Numbered from the stretch's first letter, positions 16,133-24,940 are shown. The stretch is DNA of 64,000 bases from Natronolimnohabitans innermongolicus JCM 12255 (GCF_000337215.1 NZ_AOHZ01000040.1:1-64000); one strand, 5' to 3'. Notes: generated from the letters alone by a model not told the origin. Made by a program: numbers and translations.

Positions 16133-16984
16133 TCAGTGATCGTGACCGCCGCCGCCCGGCGCGTCGATGCCGTCGTAGAACGGCAGTTCGGGGTGGGGCA
16201 GATGGATTCCGAAGCTCATGAGTCCGTGGGTGAGCAGGACGTACCCCAGGACGATGAAGGCGACGCCGAGCAGTCGGTGGATCCGCCGCCGGTGGGCGAC
16301 GTCGACCGCGTCGATGACGGTCCCGTAGGCGAAGACAGCGGGCACCGTCCCGATTCCCAGCGCGGCCAGCGCGACGGCGCCGCTGGTCGGCGATCCCGTC
16401 GCAAACGCGTAGAGAAACGCCGGGTAGAGTATCGGGCAGGGAAGCAGGCCGTGTAACGCGCCGAGGCCCATTATTCCCGGCCCGTTCGCGAGCCGGTCGA
16501 CGCGCGCGGTGAGCCAGCCGGTGAGTCGCTCAAGGCCGGGCAGATGAATGCCGCCGGTCGTCCGACCCAGCGCGTAGTAGACGCCTGTCGCGATGACGAA
16601 GGCGCCGATAACGATCCCGATCCCGCCGCGAGCGACGTCGACGAACGAGGTCAGCTGCTCGGTCGTGACGAACAGCAAGCCACCCAGGGCGCCGAAGAAG
16701 GCACCGAGAAGCGTGTAACTCGCCGTCCGCCCGAGGTTGAAGAGCGCGTGCTGGCGCACCTCGTAGGTCGTGAGGTGACTCGAGCGACGGTCGCTCGAGG
16801 CGCGCGTGTCGACGCCGGATTCAGTTTCGGCGCCGCCGTCCGTTCTGGCCCCGCGCCCGTCGGTCATACGACTCGCGTAGACGGTTACCAGCGGGCCGCA
16901 CATGCCGATGCAGTGGGCGCCGGCGAGCAGGCCGATGACCAGGAACAGGGCGACGTCGACGCCGAGGAGTGTGAACAGGTCCAT
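16133..16984 (-). CDS. Sulfite exporter TauE/SafE-like (DsbD-type) membrane protein
   Basis: 283 residues from ATG 16984 (MDLFTLLGVDVALFLVIGLLAG). Six or so membrane helices; the first carries GAHCIGMCGPLV, with a conserved Cys pair, and a matching helix reads LHGLLPCPILYPAF. This internally repeated, Cys-in-helix layout is that of the DsbD_2/SafE family rather than true sulfite exporters. In bacteria such proteins sit beside CcoI-type copper ATPases and help insert copper in oxidases. Here it precedes the P-ATPase by 10 bases. A hydrophilic loop with Arg/Thr/Glu residues lies near 40-75, and the C-terminus ends in a His-rich GGGGHDH tail that could bind metal. Confidence 0.88.
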   Translation of the reverse strand: MDLFTLLGVDVALFLVIGLLAGAHCIGMCGPLVTVYASRMTDGRGARTDGGAETESGVDTRASSDRRSSHLTTYEVRQHALFNLGRTASYTLLGAFFGALGGLLFVTTEQLTSFVDVARGGIGIVIGAFVIATGVYYALGRTTGGIHLPGLERLTGWLTARVDRLANGPGIMGLGALHGLLPCPILYPAFLYAFATGSPTSGAVALAALGIGTVPAVFAYGTVIDAVDVAHRRRIHRLLGVAFIVLGYVLLTHGLMSFGIHLPHPELPFYDGIDAPGGGGHDH

Positions 16985-17186
16985 AGCTTGTAACTGAACT
17001 GGTACGCGAGCGCCGGATGACGCGTCCGTTACTCGACGTAGCAATCGAACAAGGTAGTGCGTTTCGCTCGCGGTCCACCATTCGAGGGTCGTACACACTC
17101 GATCGGGGCGGTACGGGTGATACTCCCCGATGATGTTCGTTTCTTCTCGAGGACGGCGAGTGGTCTGCTAACCGACCGCAACCGTG

Positions 17187-17202
17187 CTGACTGACCAGTC
17201 AG
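17187..17202. promoter_or_regulatory. Palindromic operator-like site before the 17238 gene
   Basis: CTGACTG and CAGTCAG form a perfect 7-bp inverted repeat with a 2-base AC spacer. It directly abuts a TATA-like TTTAATAG (17203-17210) placed 28-35 bases before ATG 17238. Palindromes of the form TGACTG-N2-CAGTCA are typical TetR-family operators; the regulator is not seen nearby. Confidence 0.6.
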
Positions 17203-17237
17203 TTTAATAGCGTCGACTGCCAACCCTCGAGCGAACG

Positions 17238-17513
17238 ATGGCAAACCAAACGCGGACGCTGATGGAAGACATCAACCAGGCCCACGATACCCACGCGATC
17301 CACCTGTGGTCGGCGATCATCACGACGGTGCTCTCGCTGTTCGTGCTCCCCGTCCTCGGTCTCGTGGCGGCCTACAGCGGATTCAAGCTGAAAAACGTGA
17401 TGCAGCGGTCGTGGTTCGGCCTGCTCTTTGCCGGCCTGGGGCTCGTGAGCGTTATCTCGTGGCTGTTGCTACTCGCGGCCTGGCAACTCGGCTACGTCGA
17501 CCTCGCGGTGTGA
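17238..17513 (+). CDS. Small two-helix membrane protein
   Basis: 91 residues. A polar N-terminus (MANQTRTLMEDINQAHDTHA) precedes a first helix at about 23-47 (LWSAIITTVLSLFVLPVLGLVAAY), a short basic loop SGFKLKNVMQRS and a second helix at about 61-83. No catalytic motif is seen. The short basic loop between helices suggests a hairpin topology. It stands alone between the SafE/ATPase unit (divergent) and the UbiA gene (convergent) and carries its own promoter with a palindromic operator, so it is probably inducible. Function unknown. Confidence 0.8.
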   Translation: MANQTRTLMEDINQAHDTHAIHLWSAIITTVLSLFVLPVLGLVAAYSGFKLKNVMQRSWFGLLFAGLGLVSVISWLLLLAAWQLGYVDLAV

Positions 17514-17580
17514 CGAGCCGGACGGTGAACGCGAACGCGAACGCGAACTCGAACTGCTTCTCGGTTTCCGTCTTCCCGTC

Positions 17581-18441
17581 TCAACTGAGCGCTGCCAGCG
17601 GTTCGAACCAGACCGCGAAGACGAGCACGGCCAGGAAGACGTAGGAGCCGCGAACGAGTAACATCGTCGCGATTTCGGGACCCGCACGGCGCGCGAGCGC
17701 CGCCACGACGGCGAACGCGAGCGCCGCGAGCACCGTCGTCGGGGGAAAGACTCGAGCGGCGGCGAAGCCGACGACGACGAGCAGCGCGGTGACCATGAGC
17801 CCGTAGGCGACGGCGTGCGCCCGCCGCGGCCCCAGCGCGACGGCGACGGTTCGCTTGTCGATCGAGCGGTCGTAGTCGTAGTCCTGTGCGTCGTCGATGA
17901 CCTTGATGCCCGAGAGGAGCACGAGGAAGACGAGGGCGAACCCGAGCGCGACGGGGGCGATGGTTCCCGCCTGGACGTAGAACCCGCCGAGGAGCGAGAG
18001 CGCGATGCCGAGCGGATAGCCCGTCGTCGCCGTGATCGGGTTCGTATCGAGCTGTGGCGCGTGGTGGTAGGCGATCACCCACGTCGGCGCGGTGAGCGCG
18101 GCAGCGACCCAGTCGACGAGCAACCACAGCAGGAGGGTACACAGCGCGAACGCGGCCGTCGAGAGCGCGAGCCCGAGCCGACACCCCCGCTCGGTCAACG
18201 GGTGGGCGTCGTCCTCGCCGCGGACGTGGAAGTCGACGTAGCCGTCCTTGAGGTGGGCGGTGTACACCGCGGCGAAGATCGCGACGAGGTGGAGCGCGGC
18301 GAGCGAGACGGCGACGGAGTCGGCGAGGATCGCCCCGAACAGGCCGGCGGCCAGCGGCGGCGTCATAAAGACCGGATGGACCTGCGACCAGTACGCTCGT
18401 AGCGTCGCTCCACGACCCGTCTCCCCGCTCGCGAGAGCCAT
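17581..18441 (-). CDS. UbiA-family prenyltransferase-like membrane protein
   Basis: 286 residues from ATG 18441; an upstream ATG at 18468 would lie inside a TATA-like TATTAT located about 27 bases before 18441. The protein has seven to nine hydrophobic helices. Acidic motifs expected for UbiA enzymes are visible as HLKDGYVDFHVRGEDD (first, at about 60-80) and IKVIDDAQDYDYDRSIDKRTV (second, at about 180-200), which bind Mg-diphosphate. UbiA members attach prenyl chains to aromatic or glycerol acceptors, for example in menaquinone or archaeal lipid synthesis. The first motif is less regular than NDxxDxxxD, so the substrate is uncertain. Divergent from the ThDP enzyme gene. Confidence 0.85.
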   Translation of the reverse strand: MALASGETGRGATLRAYWSQVHPVFMTPPLAAGLFGAILADSVAVSLAALHLVAIFAAVYTAHLKDGYVDFHVRGEDDAHPLTERGCRLGLALSTAAFALCTLLLWLLVDWVAAALTAPTWVIAYHHAPQLDTNPITATTGYPLGIALSLLGGFYVQAGTIAPVALGFALVFLVLLSGIKVIDDAQDYDYDRSIDKRTVAVALGPRRAHAVAYGLMVTALLVVVGFAAARVFPPTTVLAALAFAVVAALARRAGPEIATMLLVRGSYVFLAVLVFAVWFEPLAALS

Positions 18442-18566
18442 GGCTCGAGCGACAACGAACGACGGCATAATACCCGTGCCGGCACGTCGCTCGCCGGCGC
18501 GGCCTCAACGACTCGCGAACCGCCGAAACACACAGTTTGATGTATCATCCCGTGCCACGAGCGACC

Positions 18567-20258
18567 ATGGCAGACGGCTACACTGGGGCGGATCTCTTTA
18601 CGGACGCACTCGAGAGCTACGGCGTCGACTACGTCTTCGGCAACCCGGGGACGACCGAACTCCCGATCATGGAAGCGATCGGCGAGAGCGACCTCGAGTA
18701 CGTGCTCGGACTCCACGAGGACATCGCGGTGGGGATGGCTTCGGGCTACGCCCAGACGCGACGGTATCACTCGCACCACGACGATTCGATCACCCCCGTC
18801 GGCGTGGCGAACCTCCACATCGCGCCGGGGCTGGCCCACGGCCTCGGAAACCTCTACGCGGCCAAGATCACCGGCGCGCCGCTGGTCGTCACCGCGGGCA
18901 ACCACAGCACCGACTTCCGCCACGAGGAGCCCATCCTGTCGGGCGACCTCGTCGAGATGGCCGACCAGTTCTGCAAGTGGTCCGACGAGGTGTTAGACGT
19001 CGAGGCCCTCCCGACGATGCTCCGGCGAGCGTTCCGCGTCGCGATGACGCCGCCGACCGGCCCCGTCTTCCTCGGGTTGCCGCTCGACGTCATGCTGGAG
19101 GAGACCGACGCCGAACCCGAGCGGCTGGGATCGATTCCGAACGCCGGCAGCGGTGATCCCGCACAGCTCGAGCACGCAGCGAACCTGCTCGCCGAGGCCG
19201 ACAGCCCGGTGCTCGTCGTCGGCGACCACGTCTCGCGCTCGGGCGTCGACGCCGTCACCGCGGCCGTCGAACTGGCGGAGGCGACCGGCGCGCGCGTCCA
19301 CGGCGAGATCCTCTCGAGCGAGATCAACTTCCCGACGGACCACGACCAGTGGGTCTCCTACATCCCGCCGAACGAGAACCTGGCGTCGATGCTCATGGAC
19401 ACCGACACGGTCGCCTTTATCGGCTGTTCGACCAACACGACGCTGACTCGCCACGAGGAGGCGCTGGTCGACCCCGACACGACCTGCATCCACGTCAGCG
19501 ACGACGACTGGCAGGTCGGGAAGAACCAGCCCGCGGACGCGGCAATCGTCGGCGACCCCGGGCTCGTGCTCCAGGAGCTCCTCGAGCGCGTTCAGGGCGC
19601 CGTCTCGTCGGAGACCGTCGAGGGGCGACTCGAGGACGTCGCCGCGATCAAGGAGATGGTCGACGCCAGGATGGCCGGCATGGGCGAGGGCGACGCCGAG
19701 GACGATCCGCGCTCTTCGAAGGCCGAACTGGTCGACGCGATGGAGCGGGTGGCCGGCGACGCCTACATCGTCGACGAGGGAATCACCTCGAAGTACGCCA
19801 TGCTGACCCGCTGGAACTTGGCGCCCGAACAGTACATCTCGAACAAGGGCGGCGGCCTCGGCTACGGCCTCCCGGCGTCGGTCGGCGCAGCGGTCGCCGA
19901 AGGCCAGCGCGACGACCCGCGCGACGTCGTCGGCTTCATCGGCGACGGCTCCTACCTCTACTACCCCCACTCCATCTACAGCGCGGCCCGCCACGACGTC
20001 GACCTGACGGTCGTCATCTCGGACAACCGCAACTACCGCATCCTGAAGAACAACACCCTCGACCTCCTCGGCGGCGAGGAGGCCGACCACGAGTTCGTCG
20101 GCATGGACTTCGAGCCCGCCGTCGACCTCGTCAAAAACGCCGAGAGCCACGGCGCGCGCGGCCACCTCGTCGAGACGCCCGACGAGATCGAGGGGACGCT
20201 CGAGGAGGCGCTCGCCACGGAGGGCACGGACGTACTGGACGTGTTAGTACACGACTGA
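18567..20258 (+). CDS. Thiamine diphosphate-dependent enzyme (benzoylformate decarboxylase/acetolactate synthase family)
   Basis: 563 residues. The N-terminal pyrimidine-binding domain has VFGNPGTTELP and the catalytic Glu in LGLHEDIAVGMASGYA; the middle domain follows at about 190-330; the C-terminal domain binds ThDP-Mg through FIGDGSYLYYPHS...SDNRNYRIL. The layout fits decarboxylases or ligases acting on 2-oxoacids, closer to benzoylformate decarboxylase than to acetolactate synthase because no FAD segment is evident. An unusual polar insert, TRRYHSHHDDS, follows the Glu motif. The start at 18567 (MADGYTGADLF) is preferred to 18537, whose extra residues cover the divergent promoter. The substrate is not determined. 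Confidence 0.87.
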   Translation: MADGYTGADLFTDALESYGVDYVFGNPGTTELPIMEAIGESDLEYVLGLHEDIAVGMASGYAQTRRYHSHHDDSITPVGVANLHIAPGLAHGLGNLYAAKITGAPLVVTAGNHSTDFRHEEPILSGDLVEMADQFCKWSDEVLDVEALPTMLRRAFRVAMTPPTGPVFLGLPLDVMLEETDAEPERLGSIPNAGSGDPAQLEHAANLLAEADSPVLVVGDHVSRSGVDAVTAAVELAEATGARVHGEILSSEINFPTDHDQWVSYIPPNENLASMLMDTDTVAFIGCSTNTTLTRHEEALVDPDTTCIHVSDDDWQVGKNQPADAAIVGDPGLVLQELLERVQGAVSSETVEGRLEDVAAIKEMVDARMAGMGEGDAEDDPRSSKAELVDAMERVAGDAYIVDEGITSKYAMLTRWNLAPEQYISNKGGGLGYGLPASVGAAVAEGQRDDPRDVVGFIGDGSYLYYPHSIYSAARHDVDLTVVISDNRNYRILKNNTLDLLGGEEADHEFVGMDFEPAVDLVKNAESHGARGHLVETPDEIEGTLEEALATEGTDVLDVLVHD

Positions 20259-20305
20259 GGCGGGGTCGCTCGAGGCGGTTCAGGGCCGCGGCCGTCGACT
20301 CCCAG

Positions 20306-20740
20306 TTAGCACTCGATGTTTCCGTCGCTCGATTCCAGGAACACGATCGAATCGTCACCGGTGACGAGCGCGGTCGCAGCCACCGGATCGGACCGAATCT
20401 TCGTCATGTCCATCTCGTGCCACCCTGCGCCGTTCAGTCGAACTTCGAAGGTGAACGCGCCCTCGGCCGGATCCACGTCGGCCGCTTCCACCGTTAGCCA
20501 CTCGTGTGGCTCGAGGTCTGCTTCCTCGTCGTACAGTTGGTCGTCGCCCTCGCGAAGCCGCAGTCGAACGTGGTGCGTCTCGGTCTCGTCGTCGTTGAAA
20601 ACCATCGCCTGACACAGTCGGACCGAGTCCGCTGCCTCGTCGTCCGTTTCGCGGACTCGGTCGAGGCAGCCACCTGATGTCAAGAGCACGCCCCCGGAAA
20701 GTATTTGGAGGGCAGTTCGGCGGGATACTTCGTCCATCAT
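20306..20740 (-). CDS. Putative Tat-exported lipoprotein
   Basis: 144 residues. The N-terminus MMDEVSRRTALQILSGGVLLTSGGCLDRV has a twin-arginine pair and a lipobox ending in Cys, as in haloarchaeal Tat lipoproteins. The mature part is acidic, with alternating strand-like segments (TETHHVRLRLREGD, GAFTFEVRLNGAGWHE) suggesting a small beta-sandwich. No known domain is recognised. TATTTAT on the minus strand (about 20762-20768) lies near 25 bases before the start. It reads away from the AT-rich island and is itself of normal GC. Confidence 0.8.
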   Translation of the reverse strand: MMDEVSRRTALQILSGGVLLTSGGCLDRVRETDDEAADSVRLCQAMVFNDDETETHHVRLRLREGDDQLYDEEADLEPHEWLTVEAADVDPAEGAFTFEVRLNGAGWHEMDMTKIRSDPVAATALVTGDDSIVFLESSDGNIEC

Positions 20741-20847
20741 ATTATAGTTACAGACCCATAAATAAATACTTTATCGCTTGTTTGGAAAGTTAAATCACAT
20801 ATAAAGTTAACAATGTTAAATGCTATATGCCTAGTTATATTAGATGA

Positions 20848-20856
20848 TTATAAATA
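20848..20856 (+). promoter_or_regulatory. TATA box of the AT-rich island gene
   Basis: TTATAAATA is centred 27 bases before GTG 20879. It is the strongest TATA match in the window and decides the start of the island gene. Confidence 0.6.
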
Positions 20857-20878
20857 CTTCTATGATTTAGTTAAATTT

Positions 20879-21877
20879 GTGACTCGAAAACATTCCAGGC
20901 GGACGATGCTGCAGAGTGTATCAATTGGCCTTCTCGGTGGGCTATCGGTAATTGGCAAAGGATCTGCTAGTGGAACCGTAATGCCATGTCAGGATAACGC
21001 CCAAATATTATGTGGCGGCGGTAGCGGCCCTGTTTCACCACCAACTTCTGAAGTAGATACATGGGAAGGAACGTGTTACGTCAATCCCTCTCTTTACAGC
21101 TATAAAGGACACCATTGTTGTAATGTTGACCATGTTGTTAGTGAAACTTTCACTGAAGATTTTGCAAGACATGTTTTTGAGATCAGTTCCCGAGCTGAAT
21201 TTGGTCGGTGGAATAAATATCTTGATGATGGGCCAGAAGATGCTGGTCACGCACCATATATCGAGGGTTTAGGAGTCAATATATCTAATTTTGACTTTGA
21301 TGGTGTTGGTCGTGTGTTACTTCCAAGTGCAGGGAATAGTAATAATGAAGAGACGTGGCTCGGTACTTCATTCGTAGAGAATGAGGATGCAGACGATATT
21401 GATGCAGACGAAGAGAAAGTTGCGGAAGTTTTGCAAGCGGCATTTGGCGCTGCGCCTGTGATTGGAGATGCACTAGACTACTATGAAATAGTTGACGCAC
21501 TCTTAGAAGATCATAGTAGCAGTGCAGGTTATGATTTCCGCTGGGCCCCTGCAGAGGGGGGAACTATGGGTAGCGGAGGCTCTAAGGCAGACTGTACAGT
21601 TAGGTTTGTCATTGAAGATGAAGATCCTGGACAATTAATCTCAGGAACTACCCAATCAACAGTCTGGACAGAAACACCCCATGATGATGATGACTGGGAT
21701 GACAACTCTCACACTCATGAGTTTGATCTCTCAATTGTTGCACCACCTTCTTCATCAAGTCTTTCAAGGGATGAACTAACATCATATCATGTTGAGGAAG
21801 TTGATAGAACAGTAGATATTAACGGTGAAGAACTCAATATGACTCGGCGTTATGTCCCAAAAACCCGAACTTATTAG
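20879..21877 (+). CDS. Tat-secreted Cys-containing protein in an AT-rich island
   Basis: 332 residues from GTG 20879; the in-frame ATG at 20813 would place 22 AT-encoded residues before the signal. The signal peptide reads TRKHSRRTMLQSVSIGLLGG, a twin-arginine motif followed by a hydrophobic core and an ASG cleavage region. No lipobox is present, so the protein should be released or wall-associated. Cysteines in PCQDNAQILCGG, TCYVN, HHCCN and ADCTV could form disulfides. Downstream are acidic repeats DADDIDADEE and HDDDDWDDNSH. No family is recognised. Codon use is strongly A/T-ended, unlike every neighbour, which points to recent transfer. Confidence 0.85.
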   Translation: MTRKHSRRTMLQSVSIGLLGGLSVIGKGSASGTVMPCQDNAQILCGGGSGPVSPPTSEVDTWEGTCYVNPSLYSYKGHHCCNVDHVVSETFTEDFARHVFEISSRAEFGRWNKYLDDGPEDAGHAPYIEGLGVNISNFDFDGVGRVLLPSAGNSNNEETWLGTSFVENEDADDIDADEEKVAEVLQAAFGAAPVIGDALDYYEIVDALLEDHSSSAGYDFRWAPAEGGTMGSGGSKADCTVRFVIEDEDPGQLISGTTQSTVWTETPHDDDDWDDNSHTHEFDLSIVAPPSSSSLSRDELTSYHVEEVDRTVDINGEELNMTRRYVPKTRTY

Positions 21878-21910
21878 ATCATATACTTAAATATATTATT
21901 TATATTATCT

Positions 21911-23299
21911 CTATTCGAGGAAAATCTTCCCCGGATTCAGCGTCCCCGTCGGATCCAGCGCCCGCTTGATCCGTCGCATCGCGTCGACCGCGCCCGGACC
22001 GTGCTCGGCCTCGAGATACTCCCGTTTCCCCTGTCCGATCCCGTGCTCGCCCGTCGAGGTGCCGCCGATCGCCATCGCCCGCTCGACGATTTCCTTGTAC
22101 AGTGCTTCGCCGCGCTCGACGTGGTCCGGATCGTCCGGATCGACGAGCACGCTGTAGTGGAGGTTGCCGTCACCGGCGTGGCCGAAACAGGGGACGAGCA
22201 CGTCGTGTTCGTCCTCGAGTCGCTTTGCCTCGTGGACGATCTCCGGATAGTTGCTGATCGGGACCGTCACGTCGCCGGGCTGGAGGGGCTCGAGGCCGGG
22301 ATCGTAGTTCGTGACCGCGTAGGCCAACTCTCGACGGGCCCGCCAGAGCGATTCCATCTCGTCGTCGTCGGCGCTCATCTCGAACCGGAGCACGTCGTGG
22401 TCCTCGAAGATGGTTCGACAGAGGTCGATCTCCTCGTCGACGCCGTGGTTGGCGTGAAACTCGAGAAAGACCATCGGCGCGTCTGGCAGGTCGCTGCCCG
22501 TGTACGCGTTCGCCATCCGGGCGCTCAGCCCGTCGACGACCTCGATCTTGGCGACGTCGAGGTCCGTCCGCACGGCGTCGAAGACGGCTTCGGTCGCGTC
22601 GTCCAGCGTCTCGAAGATGGCCCGTCCGCCGCGGATCTGTTCCGGTCGACCCGCCAACTCGAGCGTCGCCCGGGTGACGACCGCGAGCGTTCCCTCGCTG
22701 CCGATCAGGATCTCGGTCAGGTTGTAGCCGCTCGAGGTCTTGATCGCCCGCGAGCCGGTCTCAATGACGGTCCCGTCGGCGAGGACGGCCTCGAGGCCGA
22801 GCACCCAGTCGGCGATCTCGCCGTACCGAACCGTTCCCATCCCGCTGGCGTCGGTCGCGATCATCCCGCCGATCGTCGAGATGTCGCCCGAGGAGGGCAG
22901 CGGCGGGAAAAAGAGACCGTCGTCGGCCACGTACTCGTCGACGTCGGCGCCGATGATCCCCGGCCCGACGTCGATCTGGAAGTCGTCGGGTCGGTACTCG
23001 AGGACGTCGTCCATCCGCGTCAGGTCCATGCTGATCCCCTTTTCGGCGGGGACGGCGGTCCCCTCGAGCCCCGTGCCGGCCGCGAAGGGCGTCACGGGAA
23101 CGCCGTGGTCGGTCGCGGCCGCGAGCACCGCCGAGACGTCCGCCGTCGATTCGGGCCAGACGACGGCGTCTGGAACGACGCCCCGCCCCTTTCGCTCGGC
23201 TCCCCAGTCGGCGGCGTGTGATTCGCGGCTCCCCGCCGCGAACGAGCGTTGGTCGTCCGCGAGATCGAGGTCCTCGAGAAACGCGCAGTCGTGTGCCAT
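21911..23299 (-). CDS. FAD-linked oxidase, GlcD/D-lactate dehydrogenase type
   Basis: 462 residues. The N-terminal FAD-binding half contains VTPFAAGTGLEGTAVP, PLPSSGDISTIGGMIATDASGMGTVRYG and TSSGYNLTEILIGSEGTLAVVT; the C-terminal half has the substrate-domain histidines in PCFGHAGDGNLHYSV and the closing GGTSTGEHGIGQGKREYL and LDPTGTLNPGKIF. This is the VAO/PCMH family of cytosolic 2-hydroxyacid oxidoreductases. Sequence alone does not choose between D-lactate and glycolate. No iron-sulfur partner subunit is adjacent. It ends 33 bases from the convergent AT-rich island gene and returns at once to the normal GC content. Confidence 0.92.
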   Translation of the reverse strand: MAHDCAFLEDLDLADDQRSFAAGSRESHAADWGAERKGRGVVPDAVVWPESTADVSAVLAAATDHGVPVTPFAAGTGLEGTAVPAEKGISMDLTRMDDVLEYRPDDFQIDVGPGIIGADVDEYVADDGLFFPPLPSSGDISTIGGMIATDASGMGTVRYGEIADWVLGLEAVLADGTVIETGSRAIKTSSGYNLTEILIGSEGTLAVVTRATLELAGRPEQIRGGRAIFETLDDATEAVFDAVRTDLDVAKIEVVDGLSARMANAYTGSDLPDAPMVFLEFHANHGVDEEIDLCRTIFEDHDVLRFEMSADDDEMESLWRARRELAYAVTNYDPGLEPLQPGDVTVPISNYPEIVHEAKRLEDEHDVLVPCFGHAGDGNLHYSVLVDPDDPDHVERGEALYKEIVERAMAIGGTSTGEHGIGQGKREYLEAEHGPGAVDAMRRIKRALDPTGTLNPGKIFLE

Positions 23300-23433
23300 A
23301 CGATCACGTTATTCACGATACGTATCAACGTTTTCCACCGTCTCGGTTTCCGCCTCGGGACGTCCCGTTACGTCGAGGGCGACGTCGCGTTCTGCCAGTA
23401 ACCGTCACGGTTCTCGAGTCCGTAGCACCCTCC

Positions 23434-23718
23434 ATGACCGACGATTCGCTCGAGGCGCGGACCCGGCGGCTTCACGACCACCTCGAGGCAACCGCCGAAC
23501 TCCCGATCGATCGCCAGGCGAACCGCTGGCTCGGCGAAGCCGAGGCCATCGCCCGCGACGCGGCGAGCCACGACCTCGAGCGCGAGGTCGTCGTCGACCG
23601 CGTCCGGAAGGTACAACGGCTGCTCTCGGAGGTCGACGAAACGGGCCACGACGAGGCTGACGACCACCTCGAGGCCGCGAAAGCGTGTTGTGAGGCGATC
23701 CTCGACGGCGACGCGTAG
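23434..23718 (+). CDS. Small acidic helical protein, conserved in haloarchaea
   Basis: 94 residues (MTDDSLEARTRRLHDHLEATAELP...). It is nearly all predicted helix, with heptad-like spacing of Leu, Ala and Val in EAEAIARDAASHDLEREVVVDRVRKVQRLLSEV, suggesting a small helical bundle or dimer. Two His/Asp-rich segments near 70-80 (TGHDEADDHLEAAKACCEAIL) include the only cysteines. There is no membrane or export signal. The ATG at 23434 is the first sensible start after a promoter gap shared with the divergent flavoenzyme gene. Function unknown. Confidence 0.75.
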   Translation: MTDDSLEARTRRLHDHLEATAELPIDRQANRWLGEAEAIARDAASHDLEREVVVDRVRKVQRLLSEVDETGHDEADDHLEAAKACCEAILDGDA

Positions 23719-23844
23719 AACTGGCAGGCCGTCTCCGGCCCCGCCGCCCAGCTATCGGAAACACTGATATTTATATCGGCGGCTATCGCCATGATTGATG
23801 ATGGCAAACGTGCGATCGGTTCGAACGACGTGGAGGGGATCACG

Positions 23845-24852
23845 ATGAACGCCGAACTGGACCTGCTGATCCGGCTCAACGACTACGAGCGGCCACAGGA
23901 CGTCGCCGAGCGCGCCGTCCAGGCCGAGGAACTCGGCTTCGACCGGCTCACAGTCGGCGAGACGACCGGGTGGAACATCGTCCCGCCGCTGACGCTGGCC
24001 GCGGATCGCACCGACGAACTCGGCATCTCGAACGACGTCATCTCGCCGTACGGACGGTCGCCGGCGATGCTCGCCCAGACCGCGCTCACGATGCACGACG
24101 CCTCCGGAGGCCGGTTCCGCTTCGGACTCGGGCCGAGTTCGCCCGCGATCACCGAGCGCTGGCACGGCGAGGAGTTCGACCGCCCGCTGCGGCGGACCCG
24201 CGAGACGATCGAAATCGTTCGCGCCGTCTACGAGGAGGGCACCCCCGCCTACGAGGGCGAGATCTTCGACATCGCCGGGCTCAACTACGAGCGCGAAGTT
24301 CCCGAGAGCCCGCCGCCGATCGACCTCGGCACGCTCGGCCCGAAGGCCACCGAGATGGCCGGCCGCTTCGGCGACGGCTGGGCCCCGCAACTGTTCACGA
24401 ACGACGGCCTCGAGGAACGACTCGAGGATCTCGAGCGCGGCGCGGAACTCGGCGACAAGGACCTCGACGACCTGCGCGTGGCGCCGATCGTCCGCGGGAT
24501 CGCAAGCGAGGACCGCGAGGCCGCACGCGCGAAGGCTCGCGGGACGCTCGCGTTTATGCTCGGCGCCTACGGCCCCTACTACGGGAATTCGGTCGCCGAG
24601 CAGGGCTACGCCGACGTGGTCGAGGACGTCCGCGCCGCCTGGCAGGACCGCGACACGGACGCGATGGCCGCCGCGCTGCCCGACGAACTGCTCGACGAAC
24701 TCGCCCCCGCGGGGACGCCCGAGGAGGTCCGGGAGTGGGTCGAGGAGTACGCGGACACCGAGGGCGTCGACGCGGTCCGTATCGGCTTCGTCAACGAGAT
24801 GACCGAGGACGAAAAGGAGACGACGATGGAAGCGATCGCCGAAATAATCTAG
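23845..24852 (+). CDS. LLM-class F420-dependent oxidoreductase
   Basis: 335 residues. A luciferase-like TIM barrel: the N-terminus (MNAELDLLIRLNDYERPQDVAERAVQ) lacks nothing of the family core, FDRLTVGETTGWN and GRFRFGLGPSSPAITERWHG form the cofactor edge, and PPPIDLGTLGPKATEMAGRFGDGW is the characteristic later loop. Members include methylene-H4MPT reductase and F420-linked dehydrogenases; the exact substrate is not known. The start at 23845 is preferred because GGAGGGG at 23832-23838 is a good Shine-Dalgarno site; an in-frame ATG at 23791 lies only about 15 bases from a TATA-like TTTATAT. This gene is thus probably one of the few with a leader. Confidence 0.88.
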   Translation: MNAELDLLIRLNDYERPQDVAERAVQAEELGFDRLTVGETTGWNIVPPLTLAADRTDELGISNDVISPYGRSPAMLAQTALTMHDASGGRFRFGLGPSSPAITERWHGEEFDRPLRRTRETIEIVRAVYEEGTPAYEGEIFDIAGLNYEREVPESPPPIDLGTLGPKATEMAGRFGDGWAPQLFTNDGLEERLEDLERGAELGDKDLDDLRVAPIVRGIASEDREAARAKARGTLAFMLGAYGPYYGNSVAEQGYADVVEDVRAAWQDRDTDAMAAALPDELLDELAPAGTPEEVREWVEEYADTEGVDAVRIGFVNEMTEDEKETTMEAIAEII

Positions 24853-24911
24853 TAATTGTCAGTAACGGACTGAACACCCGGTGGCACAGCTCTCCCGGAT
24901 ACTAACTGTGG

Positions 24912-24918
24912 CTTATTG
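24912..24918 (+). promoter_or_regulatory. TATA-like box for the Bat-type regulator
   Basis: CTTATTG lies 23-29 bases before ATG 24941, matching a leaderless start. Confidence 0.4.
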
Positions 24919-24940
24919 TGTTCGAACGCCAACTGGCGAT

